Source: DAOTWP01 sp034435675 (lineage in GTDB: Bacteria; Chloroflexota; Anaerolineae; Aggregatilineales; Phototrophicaceae). From it: a stretch of 64,000 bases of DNA. The notes under the pieces are model-generated. The model was given only the letters and a program-made list of their open reading frames with translations, was not told where the DNA came from and ran no database searches. The stretch covers positions 1 through 64,000 of the forward strand of contig DAOTWP010000382.1 in the NCBI GenBank assembly GCA_034435675.1, given 5' to 3'. A program made the translations under genes and the position numbers. Position 1 is the first letter of the stretch; the number at the start of each line of letters is the position of its first letter. Below, piece by piece: positions 32,605 through 41,056 of this stretch.

Positions 32605-32997
32605 TTAAGAGACGCGGGCAAGCCTGTAATGACGGCGCATCAGCATGTAAGCATCGGCAAGCGTGGGGACGAGTTGCAGATTCTCGACATCCTGCGGATA
32701 AGTCCGCACCATCAGTTCGACGACAGCACGCACAAACGGGCTGTTGCCAACGATGATCAGCAGCCCGAATTCGGGCAGCATTCCGCGGAAGATTTGTCTA
32801 AAGTGGGTGAGTGTATCGCGGTACAGGGTGGGCGATTGTGAAAAGTCAAGGATCAAGAGATGCTCTTCACTTCCAGCGCCGACTCTGTCTCGTAGTTCGC
32901 TGACAGTACCATAAAAATCGTCCCAGGTCCATCCGGGCATGATTGTCATGTGCAGTGCGGTCTTGATGTGGTCCAGGGAACGAAGGGTGATAGTCAT
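32605..32997 (-). CDS. STAS/SpoIIAA-like small protein
   Basis: 130 residues with SD GGAGAG upstream. The alternating pattern TLRSLDHIKTALHMTIMPGWTWDDFYGTVSEL, HLLILDFSQSPTLYRDT and EFGLLIIVGNSPFVRAVVELM is like a STAS/SpoIIAA alpha-beta fold, and the helical end AYMLMRRHYRLARVS is typical. The conserved phospho-Ser of anti-anti-sigma proteins is not identified, so a regulatory role is only suggested. A good promoter lies just upstream (33029-33057). Confidence 0.6.
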   Translation of the reverse strand: MTITLRSLDHIKTALHMTIMPGWTWDDFYGTVSELRDRVGAGSEEHLLILDFSQSPTLYRDTLTHFRQIFRGMLPEFGLLIIVGNSPFVRAVVELMVRTYPQDVENLQLVPTLADAYMLMRRHYRLARVS

Positions 32998-33028
32998 GAT
33001 ACTGCGGCTCTCCTCAATAGCTTCCCGT

Positions 33029-33057
33029 ATCTTAGATGATAATGGGAATTAGGTAAA
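33029..33057 (-). promoter_or_regulatory. Promoter of the STAS-like protein gene
   Basis: On the gene strand TTTACC (33052-33057), exactly 17 bases, then TAAGAT (33029-33034), about 30 bases before the start codon. The sequence is AT-rich compared with its surroundings. Confidence 0.5.
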
Positions 33058-33093
33058 TTTTAGGTTAGAAAAGTGTTGTGTCAAGAGGTTTCA

Positions 33094-33105
33094 TGACAAT
33101 TGTCA
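33094..33105. promoter_or_regulatory. Perfect 12-bp palindrome TGACAATTGTCA
   Basis: Lies 97 bases upstream of the STAS-like gene, within the AT-rich gap 32998-33185, and beyond its promoter. It looks like a MarR- or LexA-sized operator, but no regulator is assigned. Confidence 0.35.
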
Positions 33106-33185
33106 CCATCGGAGACTGACATTTGGATTAACTAAAAATGAATGATGCAATAATGCTGAGTGAGTCTGGCTGCGTGCAGGCACAA

Positions 33186-33590
33186 TCAGCTTAACTCGGC
33201 GGGCAGGTGTTCCAGCCGGCTGACAGCGCCTGCCACAATGCGGACGGTGTGCTGCGGGGTAGACAGGTGGTAAAGCTGTGTGCTTTCCGCCAGCGCGGCG
33301 CGGGTGTCCGGGTCTGCCAGATACGCCGGGTCAATCAGGTGCAGCGCTGCCAGCAGTGTCAGGCAGTCTTCAGCGGGCGCGACCACAAAGCCAACCCCCT
33401 GCCAGTTCACCGGGGTATCAAGATAGGCGACATCAGCAAACAGCAGATAAAAGGCTGCCGCCTGTGCGGGGGCAGGCAGCAGCCCTTTAAAACAGCGCAC
33501 GTACAGGCGCGAAAGCCGGCTGTGATAGTAGTGCAGGTGGCAGCGGTACAGGTGCGGCGTCGCAATTCCTAAGAACGGGGTGTCGGTCAT
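33186..33590 (-). CDS. Hypothetical protein, 134 residues
   Basis: An upstream AGGAG and a position directly before exonuclease III (36-base gap on the same strand) support it. The sequence has an unusual Tyr/His-rich start (PHLYRCHLHYYHSRLSRLYVR), a short hydrophobic helix (AAAFYLLFADVAYL) and a helical end. No signal peptide or recognised domain. Function unknown. Confidence 0.6.
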   Translation of the reverse strand: MTDTPFLGIATPHLYRCHLHYYHSRLSRLYVRCFKGLLPAPAQAAAFYLLFADVAYLDTPVNWQGVGFVVAPAEDCLTLLAALHLIDPAYLADPDTRAALAESTQLYHLSTPQHTVRIVAGAVSRLEHLPAELS

Positions 33591-33625
33591 AGTGGTGCCA
33601 GTGATGCTCCTGCGCTGCTTGTGCG

Positions 33626-34393
33626 CTATTTTAAGGTCAGGCTGATGGGGCAGTGATCCGCGCCGCGCACGTCAGGATGCAGCTGCGCCGTTTCGACCCG
33701 ATCGCGCAAATCCGGCGTGATGAAGAAGTAGTCAATGCGCCAGCCGATATTGCGTTCCCGCGCGCCCCCTCGGTTGCTCCACCAGCAGTACGCACCTTCC
33801 AGAGTGGGGTTCAGCGCCCGGAAGATGTCTACATAACCGGCGTCAACCAGCTTGTCCATCCACGCGCATTCAATCGGCAAAAAGCCGGTGGTCTTGCGGT
33901 TTTCTTTCGGGCGGGCAAGGTCAATCGCTTTGTGCGCGGTGTTGACATCGCCGCAGAAAATGACCGCCTTGCCAGCGGCGCGCAGCCGGTTGCAGTAGTC
34001 CAGGAAAGCATCGCTGTACGCCAGCTTGTAATCCACGCGGCTGTGATCTTGCCCGCCATTGGGGAAGTAGGCGGTGATGAAGACGAAATCTGCAAATTCA
34101 GCGACAATTGTACGCCCTTCGACATCGTATTCGGGCAGCCCAAACCCAATCTGGACACTTTGCGGCTGCTGTTTGCTGTACAGCGCGACTCCGCTGTAAC
34201 CTTTGCGTTCCGCCGGGGCGAAGTAAGCATGGTAGCCGGGCAGGGGGTTCAGTTCCTGCGGGAGTTGTTCCGGCATTGCCTTGATTTCCTGCAAGCCGAG
34301 GATGTCCGGTTGTGCTGCATTGACCCAATCCACGAACCCTTTGCCGTATACGGCGCGCAAGCCGTTGACATTCCACGAAAAGAGTTTCAGCAT
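33626..34393 (-). CDS. xth: Exodeoxyribonuclease III
   Basis: 255 residues, standard length. 3'-5' exonuclease and AP endonuclease in base excision repair. Motifs: FSWNVNGLRA, LQEIKA (metal-binding Glu), TAYFPNG, YCNRLRAAGKAVIFCGDVNTAH (catalytic Asp, Asn), WWSNRGGARERNIGWRIDYFF and DHCPISLTL (catalytic His). The xth-type interdomain residues (WRIDYFF) distinguish it from the EEP protein at 19610. Cytoplasmic. Upstream is a divergent LysM glycoside hydrolase. Confidence 0.95.
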   Translation of the reverse strand: MLKLFSWNVNGLRAVYGKGFVDWVNAAQPDILGLQEIKAMPEQLPQELNPLPGYHAYFAPAERKGYSGVALYSKQQPQSVQIGFGLPEYDVEGRTIVAEFADFVFITAYFPNGGQDHSRVDYKLAYSDAFLDYCNRLRAAGKAVIFCGDVNTAHKAIDLARPKENRKTTGFLPIECAWMDKLVDAGYVDIFRALNPTLEGAYCWWSNRGGARERNIGWRIDYFFITPDLRDRVETAQLHPDVRGADHCPISLTLK

Positions 34394-34669
34394 CGCCTCT
34401 GATCCTGTGTTTGTTTATGCCAGCGCTTCATTGTAGCGCAACTAGCGGCGCTGGCGCGACAGTGCCGCCCGGTTTCCTGCGACAAACAGGTTTTGATGTT
34501 ACAATTTCGTTTATGCCCGGTTATGTTCTGTTGGTGTCTGATTGGCAGGCACGCATATTTTTGACGTTTGTTTGTTTTAAGCGCAAATTTGCAGATCGTG
34601 CTAAACTCTTGGCTAACACCAATCAGGTCGTATCGGCTCTCGCCCTTTCGGAGACAGAAGGAGTCCTTT

Positions 34670-36118
34670 ATGCGCCGTCGAATAGTTGTAATGGTTATGC
34701 TCACGCTGGCGCTCACCCTGCTGGCATTCAGCGCGCCCGTGCTTGCAGAACAGGCGCAGCAGCAGCAAGGCGAAATCGTTCACATTGTACAACCCGGCGA
34801 AAATCTGTTCCGTATTTCGCTGCGCTACAACGTGACGATTCAGGCAATTCAGCAGCGCAATGGCATTAGCAATCCTAATTTGATTTATGCCGGGCAGCAG
34901 TTGATTATCCCGGTGGGCGGGGGCACAGTACCGCCGCCAACCACAGTGACTCCGCCACCCGGAGATGGCGGCGTGGTCAACTATACGGTTGTGCGTGGCG
35001 ACAGCCTCAGTCGTATCGCAGCACGCTTTGGCAGCACGGTTCAGGCGATTGCCAGCGCTAACGGCATCACCAACCCGAACCTGATTTATGCCGGGCAGGT
35101 GCTGCGCATTCCACAGGGTGGTGGCACAGTGCCGCCGCCAGTAACCCCACCGCCCGGTGGTGGCAACCCGCCGCCAACAGGCGCATTTGAGCTGGGCGGG
35201 CACGTCTTTGGCTTCCAGTATCCGGACCAGATGCGCGGCGCGGGGATGACGTGGGCGAAAATCCAGGTTAGCTGGAATCGCGGCGATCCGCCGAGCATTG
35301 TCCAGGGGGCAATTGACAGCGCGCGCAGTCGCGGTTTCAAGATTCTGCTGGGTATCGTCGGCAGACCGGAACAGCTCGCCGCCAACCCAACGCAGTACTA
35401 TCAGGAATTCGCCAATTTCCTTGCTGGTGTAGCACAGCTCGGACCAGATGCGATTGAAGTCTGGAATGAGCCGAACATTGACCGTCAGTGGCCCGCCGGG
35501 CAGATCAACGGGCGCAACTACACGCAGATGCTCAGTGCGGCGTATCTGGCGATCAAGGGTGCCAATGCTAACGTGCTGGTGATCAGCGGCGCGCCGGCGC
35601 CGACCGGCTTCTTTGGCGGCACCTGCCAGGCAAACGGCTGCGATGACAATGTGTTCATCCGCGATATGGCAGCGGCAGGCGCAGCGCAGTACATGGACTG
35701 CGTCGGCGTACACTACAATGAAGGCATTGTGTCGCCCTATGCCCGCAGCGGCGATCCGCGCGGCAACAGCAGCCACTACACCCGCTACTACGGCACGATG
35801 GTTGATCTGTATGCCAGCACCTTCCCCAGCACACAGTTGTGTTTCACCGAACTCGGCTACCTGACCGGCGAAGGCATCGCAGAACCCCTGCCTGCGGCGT
35901 TCGGTTGGGCGGCAAGCACTACGCTGGCGAATCAGGCGGAATGGCTGGCAGGCGCAGTGACTCAGGCGCGTGGCGGCACGCGCGTGCGGCTGATGATTAT
36001 CTGGAACGTGGACGCAGTGGGTTATGCCGGTGGTGACCCGCAGGGTGGTTATGCCATCATTCGCCCGGACAACACCTGCCCGTCCTGCAACGCCCTGCGC
36101 ACAGCAATGGGCTTGTAG
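34670..36118 (+). CDS. Secreted glycoside hydrolase with two LysM domains
   Basis: 482 residues, SD AAGGAG 7 bases before ATG. Signal peptide to APVLAEQ. Two LysM domains follow (about 35-80 and 104-150; both end LIYAGQ), joined by Pro/Gly linkers of a PPPTTVTPPPG type. Residues about 180-480 form a clan A TIM-barrel glycoside hydrolase: acid/base Glu in VWNEPN, nucleophile Glu in CFTELGY. Family 5/39-like assignment is by pattern only. LysM domains would hold it to peptidoglycan or chitin-like glycans. The CNGC-type Cys pairs may form disulfides. Confidence 0.88.
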   Translation: MRRRIVVMVMLTLALTLLAFSAPVLAEQAQQQQGEIVHIVQPGENLFRISLRYNVTIQAIQQRNGISNPNLIYAGQQLIIPVGGGTVPPPTTVTPPPGDGGVVNYTVVRGDSLSRIAARFGSTVQAIASANGITNPNLIYAGQVLRIPQGGGTVPPPVTPPPGGGNPPPTGAFELGGHVFGFQYPDQMRGAGMTWAKIQVSWNRGDPPSIVQGAIDSARSRGFKILLGIVGRPEQLAANPTQYYQEFANFLAGVAQLGPDAIEVWNEPNIDRQWPAGQINGRNYTQMLSAAYLAIKGANANVLVISGAPAPTGFFGGTCQANGCDDNVFIRDMAAAGAAQYMDCVGVHYNEGIVSPYARSGDPRGNSSHYTRYYGTMVDLYASTFPSTQLCFTELGYLTGEGIAEPLPAAFGWAASTTLANQAEWLAGAVTQARGGTRVRLMIIWNVDAVGYAGGDPQGGYAIIRPDNTCPSCNALRTAMGL

Positions 36119-36189
36119 ACAGGTCTGCTGCATGCGGCAAAGCAGCTCACTCATGTGCTTTGCCGTAACCGCTGTACAAGAATCAACAA

Positions 36190-36220
36190 CGGGGGTGGAT
36201 CATCTATGGACCCACCCCCG
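36190..36220. terminator. Bidirectional terminator between convergent genes
   Basis: CGGGGGTGG (36190-36198) pairs with CCACCCCCG (36212-36220), 9 bp. Flanks are AT-rich on both sides (CTGAATTATTG after it; TTGTTGATTCTTG on the other strand). It serves the glycoside hydrolase gene and the convergent gene at 36281. Confidence 0.6.
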
Positions 36221-36280
36221 CTGAATTATTGTGCTGCAAGGGCGACACTGCCGCCCCTGCGGAGATTGTCTGGCAGTTTA

Positions 36281-37759
36281 CTACTTACCTGCGTCCAGAG
36301 TCAGCACGTAAGTTCCGGCGCTGCTGCCGCCTTCCTGCCCAAAACGGGTAGCGCGGATCGTGTACGTGCCATCAGCAGGCAGTTCGACCTCAATGAACGA
36401 ATTCAAGCCGCCGACTTCGTCGCTGTCGTCATTGCGGGCGACCAGTTCACCGTCTTCATCGTAGACTTCCAGATAGCAGTCCACACCATCTTCCGAAATC
36501 ATCGAAAGCTGCACAACATCGCCTTCACTGCCTTCAAAGGTATAGAAAACCTCGAAGGTATCATCGTTGATTTCGCCTTCGACCTCATCGCCATACTCGA
36601 CTGCTTCGGCTTCTGCAGGGCTGGCGGATTCGCCTTCGTCGCTGCCACCGCTGCTGCCGCCAGATGCTGTACCGATACGCCCGCTGTCGCTGCCTTCGCC
36701 ATCAATCACGATGCTGTCAATCATGCTAAAGAAGATCGACTCCGCGTCAACATCCTGACCATCGCCGGCAAACAGTGCCAGTGCAAAAATGCCCTCTGCT
36801 GTGCGCCCAACGACCAGCACTGCGTATGCGCCACTCAACCCGGCAGCGCTGGCTTCGCCTTCAAACATCAGGGCATCCTGCCCGCCAACCGTGATGATCT
36901 CACCTTCGCCGTCGGCATCATCAATGCCCACGCCGCTGATCATGCCGCTGGAGATGCTTTCGAGATCCATGCTGCTGGGAATGTTGTCCACGAAGGTCAG
37001 CGCCACCACATAGCCGCTGCTCATATCGGTCAACCCGTAGACAGTCATGCCCGATGTGACCTGATCGGTCACATCCCAGCCATCGGGATACGCAATGCTG
37101 AAGTCATAATCGTCAATTTCCAGCGTTTCGGGTAGATCAACCGCTTCGATGACGGCGCCATCGCCGCCCTCTGCCTGATCTTCATCGCCGCTGTCTTCGT
37201 CTTCGTCCTGCCCGCCACCGACACTGACGCCAGAGGGCGCGCCGGCATCGCTGCCTTCGCCGTCAATAACAACGCTGCTGAGCATGGCGAGGAACAGTTC
37301 TTCTGAATCAGAAGGGGTTCCGTAGAAAGCGATCAGAACAATGGCATCAGTGCCAGCGTACCCGATAGCCGCAACCCCCACCTGGTCGGCAGTGCTGTTG
37401 CTGGACAAGCCAGAGCCAGTATAGAGCAGCGCATCGCGCCCGCCGAGCGTGATGATTTCCGCTTCGCCATCGACATCTTCGACCAGTGTTTCGCCCATCG
37501 TGGAGGCGATCAGATCAAGATCCAACGACCCCATACCGGGAATAAACGTCACCACACCGACATAATCCCCATTACTGCTGAACAGGGTCGCCACATCGCC
37601 GCTGCTGCTGACCTGCCAGCCGGAGGGGTAATTCATCGTAAAAGCATAGCTGTCAATTTCCAGCGTCTCACTCAGATCAACCTGGGCGAACGCGGGAATG
37701 ACCATCAGCGCCAGTGCTGCCAGCAAGCAGATCATCAGAATGCGTTTGGTTTTGAGCAT
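36281..37759 (-). CDS. Exported surface protein: two ~145-residue domains plus a PPC-type domain
   Basis: 492 residues. A signal peptide ends near VIPAFAQ. Two related domains (about 27-170 and 205-345) each begin LSETLEIDSYAFTMNYPSGW, contain GGRDALLY/GGQDALMF and end in an acidic stretch. A PPC-type domain (about 395-490) ends it: GDVVQLSMISEDGVDCYLEVY, ELPADGTYTIRATRF. Acidic Gly/Ser linkers join the parts. No catalytic residues. It is the sister of the protein at 38009; both lie on the same strand, 249 bases apart, as a probable duplication. A 32-bp palindrome precedes the start. Confidence 0.82.
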   Translation of the reverse strand: MLKTKRILMICLLAALALMVIPAFAQVDLSETLEIDSYAFTMNYPSGWQVSSSGDVATLFSSNGDYVGVVTFIPGMGSLDLDLIASTMGETLVEDVDGEAEIITLGGRDALLYTGSGLSSNSTADQVGVAAIGYAGTDAIVLIAFYGTPSDSEELFLAMLSSVVIDGEGSDAGAPSGVSVGGGQDEDEDSGDEDQAEGGDGAVIEAVDLPETLEIDDYDFSIAYPDGWDVTDQVTSGMTVYGLTDMSSGYVVALTFVDNIPSSMDLESISSGMISGVGIDDADGEGEIITVGGQDALMFEGEASAAGLSGAYAVLVVGRTAEGIFALALFAGDGQDVDAESIFFSMIDSIVIDGEGSDSGRIGTASGGSSGGSDEGESASPAEAEAVEYGDEVEGEINDDTFEVFYTFEGSEGDVVQLSMISEDGVDCYLEVYDEDGELVARNDDSDEVGGLNSFIEVELPADGTYTIRATRFGQEGGSSAGTYVLTLDAGK

Positions 37760-37784
37760 GTAACGTCATATCCTTTTGTCAAGT

Positions 37785-37816
37785 GAACAGATGGAGAATC
37801 TATTCCCCATCTGTTC
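37785..37816. promoter_or_regulatory. 32-bp near-perfect palindrome upstream of the surface protein gene
   Basis: GAACAGATGG (37785-37794) and CCATCTGTTC (37807-37816) with an inner GAAT/ATTC pair give one mismatch over 30 paired positions. It lies 26 bases before the start codon, so it could be an operator or a leader hairpin. Confidence 0.45.
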
Positions 37817-37935
37817 AGTTTAGCGGATCAGTGTTACAGCACAACGGCAAACCTGTAGAAATCCTGTAAAGGTTTGCCCACGCCCGGAGAATGTTCTGGC
37901 ACAGCAAACAACCCCTGTTTGGGGTCATGCACAAT

Positions 37936-37976
37936 AACCAGAGACACCTGCGCGGTGAGGCGCGGCGGCTCTGGTT
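37936..37976 (-). terminator. Hairpin after the 421-residue surface protein gene
   Basis: AACCAGAG (37936-37943) pairs with CTCTGGTT (37969-37976), 32 bases past the stop of the minus-strand gene at 38009. TTATTGTG follows on the minus strand. Confidence 0.45.
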
Positions 37977-38008
37977 CACTGGGCGATAAGGTTATCGTGG
38001 TGGGGCGC

Positions 38009-39274
38009 TTACTCTGCGTCGAGCGTCAGGGAGAATACGCCTGTGCTGCTGCCCTCGTCAAACTGATAGCGTGTGACGATGATCGTGTAGATGCCGTCTT
38101 CCGGCAGTTCAAATTCCAGATACGAGTCGGTGCTGCCACGTCGGGCATCGTCATTTTCCGCGATGATGTCGCCATTGGCATCCACCAGCGCCACATAGGT
38201 ATCAAGGTCGCCATCCAGCGCTTCCACGCTGATCTGCACAATATCGCTCTCCGCGCCTTCGAAGCTGTACAGCACGAAATACTGTGCGTCGGTGATTTCC
38301 CCTTCGACCGCGTCGCCGTATTCCAGCACGATGACATCCGCGCTGCCTGCCGCGCCTTCGTCTTCTGCGCCACCATCGCCGCTGCTGGCATCAACCAGTT
38401 CCAGTGTCAGCACATACTCACCCGCGCTGTCGCCATCGTCAAAGTTGTAGCGCGAGGCACCGATTGTGTAGATCCCATCTGCAGGCAGTTCTACCTCAAT
38501 CAGCGAGTCGGTATTGCCGCGTTCCACATCGTCATTCTCGGCAACAATGTCGTTGTCTTCGTCCAGCAGAGTCAGATGCGTATCCAGATCGCCGCTGGTG
38601 GCTTCCATACTGATCCGCACCACATCACCGGCACTGCCCTCAAAGGTGTAGAACACGAAGGGGCGGTCATCGGTAATTTCGCCGTCCACACGGTCCCCAT
38701 AGCCGAGTGCGCTGTCGCCCTGGCGGGCATCGCCCTCAAGCTGCGGGACATCGCTGCCCTCGCCCGCAATTTCGACGGTGTTGAGCATCTGGCGGTAGAG
38801 CGTTTCGGTGTCAATGCCGTTTTCGCCGGCGATCAGCGCCATCATCAGCAGATGATCGCCCTCAATGTCTGCGGCGACAATCAGTCCGCCCTGATCGAAT
38901 TCGGCATCATAATGGCGATACAGTACGGCGTCATTGCCACCGAGCGTGATTTCGGCATCAAAGGCGAAGTCCATACGGAAACCCTCGGCAAGCTGTTCGG
39001 CAGCGGTATCAAGGCTGCCCAGAGTATCCAGCCCGCCGGGGATGAAAAAGACAATTACGTTGTTGACATCGGCATCGGGGTCAACCATCTGGTAGAAGAC
39101 AATCGCAGGATTACTGTCGTCCACCACCAGCTCCCAGTCTTCGGGATACTGCATCGTGAAATCCCAGTCTTCGATTTCCAGCGACTCGGTCAGGTCTTGC
39201 GCGAAGGCGGGCACGACGACCAGCAGCAGCGCCGCAAGGAATACAAAGGTCAGAAGGTGCTTGAAGTGCTTCAT
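38009..39274 (-). CDS. Exported surface protein with one N-terminal domain and two PPC-type repeats
   Basis: 421 residues from the ATG at MKHFKHL; two upstream ATGs in frame are possible. A signal peptide ends near VPAFAQ. The N-terminal domain (about 20-165) begins LTESLEIEDWDFTMQYPEDW, like the two domains of the neighbour at 36281. Two PPC-type repeats follow (DGEITDDRPFVFYTFEGSAG and EGEITDAQYFVLYSFEGAES, both continuing with DLDT and NDD). The same architecture is split differently in the neighbours, pointing to module shuffling. Asp-rich turns suggest calcium. No enzymatic motif. Confidence 0.83.
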   Translation of the reverse strand: MKHFKHLLTFVFLAALLLVVVPAFAQDLTESLEIEDWDFTMQYPEDWELVVDDSNPAIVFYQMVDPDADVNNVIVFFIPGGLDTLGSLDTAAEQLAEGFRMDFAFDAEITLGGNDAVLYRHYDAEFDQGGLIVAADIEGDHLLMMALIAGENGIDTETLYRQMLNTVEIAGEGSDVPQLEGDARQGDSALGYGDRVDGEITDDRPFVFYTFEGSAGDVVRISMEATSGDLDTHLTLLDEDNDIVAENDDVERGNTDSLIEVELPADGIYTIGASRYNFDDGDSAGEYVLTLELVDASSGDGGAEDEGAAGSADVIVLEYGDAVEGEITDAQYFVLYSFEGAESDIVQISVEALDGDLDTYVALVDANGDIIAENDDARRGSTDSYLEFELPEDGIYTIIVTRYQFDEGSSTGVFSLTLDAE

Positions 39275-39392
39275 AGTGGTTGTGTACCTCATTGGAGTCA
39301 TTGACTAAACAAACACAACCACAATTTAGCCGAGGACCTGCCGCCTTGTGTTCCGTCCTTCGGCGGAATCCACAGGGTCACACGGCGGAATT

Positions 39393-40826
39393 TTATACGC
39401 TGAGTTCCACAGCAGGCTGGTGTACCTGCGCGTGTATCGGCTCGCGTGCAATCCACCGCCCGCCCAGCAGCAGTGCCAGCCCGGCAGCCGCGTAAAGCAC
39501 GAGCAGCGGCATATACGGGTAGTGGTAGCGCTGCTCGCCATGAAAGACCAGCGTGGTCAGCGTGAAGTAGACCGCAATGCCCAGCACGCCCCACAGCACC
39601 GGCGCACGCTGCCCCCGCAGCCGGTTGACCAGCGCCCACAGCAGATACAGGCTGCCTACAGCCATCAGCCCATAGTAGTAACCGTTGCTGATGACCTTAA
39701 GGACTTCAAAGACACGCTCTGCTCCGCTGTCAAGCTGTCCACGCGCATCGAGGCTGGAACGATTAGTTTCTAACCCCTGCGAGTCTGATTTGTACAGTTC
39801 CCAGAATTTAAGCGGCAGCAGCCGCAGCACGAAGCCGGGATTCTCACGCATAAAGGTCAGCGATTCGCGTTTGGCGTGATCGTCAAACGCAAGTTCTTCC
39901 AGATCCCACCAGCCCAGTTCAAGATACATGGCGTCATAATTGAGGTGACCGCCTGTGGCGAAAGGTCCATTGCCGACATAAAGGTTCAAGCCGGTAGAAC
40001 TGTTGACGAAGATGAAACGGTCAAACACTGCGTAATTGCGCAGCAGCCAGGGGGTCAGCACCAGCCCGGCGATGAAATAAACGCCCACCCCGCGCAGCAC
40101 GAGGTGCAGCAGGCGCGTCCGCCAGGGCAAATCGCGCTGGGTCAGCACCAGTGTCAGCAGAAAGATGCCGGGAACCAGCAGCACTTGTGTTTTCGTCAGC
40201 ACCGCCAGCCCAAAGACCAGCCCCGCCGCTGCTATGTTAACGCGCGGGCTGCGAAAGGTGAGCAGCAGCATGCCCAACAGCAGCAGAAAGCCGGTCAGAA
40301 CCTCGTTGACCACGACAGCAGTAAAGAAGATGCGATCCGGGTAGAGCGCCAGCAGCAGCAGCGTTAGTCCGGCGGCTGTCTCGGCGAAGGCTGTTCCGGC
40401 AAACGCTGTTTGCGCAAATACGCGCCGCGTCAGCCAGTAAACGACCAGCAGCTCCGCCGCTGCCAGCGCGATATTCAGCGCTTTTGCCAGCCCAACAGAC
40501 GGACCAAACAGGGCAAACAGCGTCCCCAGCACTGCCGGATACCCAACGGGCCAATGGGCAGTCAGGTCGCCGTCGCGCACCGCCGGGTCCCCATGCCAGC
40601 GAAAGCCATCTCCCTGCGCAATGCCCACCGCCGCGTCGTAATACCAGGCGGAGTCGTTGACTGGCTGCACATTATAGGCGAACGCCCAGACAATGCGCAG
40701 CAGCAGCCCAACAGCAATACAGGCGATGACGAATTCACGCCGCTGAAGCACTGCCCGAAACAGAGTGAACAGGCGATACACGCGGCGCGGCATCTCACTG
40801 GCAGGAGAAAAGGATTTGGCGACCAT
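39393..40826 (-). CDS. GT39/ArnT-type membrane glycosyltransferase
   Basis: 477 residues from the ATG with SD GGAG 8 bases upstream. Eleven or so hydrophobic helices are visible, the first after KSFSPASEM. The first external loop reads VNDSAWYYDAAVGIAQGDGF, with the Asp that follows in the dolichyl-phosphate-mannose transferase group, and PVGYPAVLGTLFALFG at the next helix. It probably moves a lipid-linked sugar to a protein or lipid on the outer face. It is divergent from the CgeB-type transferase at 41057, which could provide another step of envelope glycan synthesis. Confidence 0.83.
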   Translation of the reverse strand: MVAKSFSPASEMPRRVYRLFTLFRAVLQRREFVIACIAVGLLLRIVWAFAYNVQPVNDSAWYYDAAVGIAQGDGFRWHGDPAVRDGDLTAHWPVGYPAVLGTLFALFGPSVGLAKALNIALAAAELLVVYWLTRRVFAQTAFAGTAFAETAAGLTLLLLALYPDRIFFTAVVVNEVLTGFLLLLGMLLLTFRSPRVNIAAAGLVFGLAVLTKTQVLLVPGIFLLTLVLTQRDLPWRTRLLHLVLRGVGVYFIAGLVLTPWLLRNYAVFDRFIFVNSSTGLNLYVGNGPFATGGHLNYDAMYLELGWWDLEELAFDDHAKRESLTFMRENPGFVLRLLPLKFWELYKSDSQGLETNRSSLDARGQLDSGAERVFEVLKVISNGYYYGLMAVGSLYLLWALVNRLRGQRAPVLWGVLGIAVYFTLTTLVFHGEQRYHYPYMPLLVLYAAAGLALLLGGRWIAREPIHAQVHQPAVELSV

Positions 40827-40990
40827 CCAGACAGCTCCATTGATAAGGACACTCAAGCAGCAAGATACATTATGGGGTAATAAGCACCTGCTGATTGTAG
40901 CAGTCTGCACCGCATCTCTGAACCGTAAACCGCAAAAATTCACGAACTTTTCGCAATTCAGCAGCACAGCACGACATGTATGCCCCGGTC

Positions 40991-41020
40991 TTGAAGCCGC
41001 ATACAGCAGTCAGGTATGCT
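40991..41020 (+). promoter_or_regulatory. Weak promoter of the CgeB-type gene
   Basis: TTGAAG (40991-40996), an 18-base spacer, TATGCT (41015-41020), 37 bases before the start codon. Both hexamers match consensus at four of six positions. The gap 40827-41056 holds no gene. Confidence 0.3.
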
Positions 41021-41056
41021 TGCATGTTGAAACAGGCACTACAAGGACACTCACCC

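Noticed and set aside
34613..36154. 513-codon open frame opposite the LysM glycoside hydrolase
   Set aside because: It is antisense to a gene with clear domains and has no SD; its Arg/His/Cys-rich sequence is typical of a shadow.
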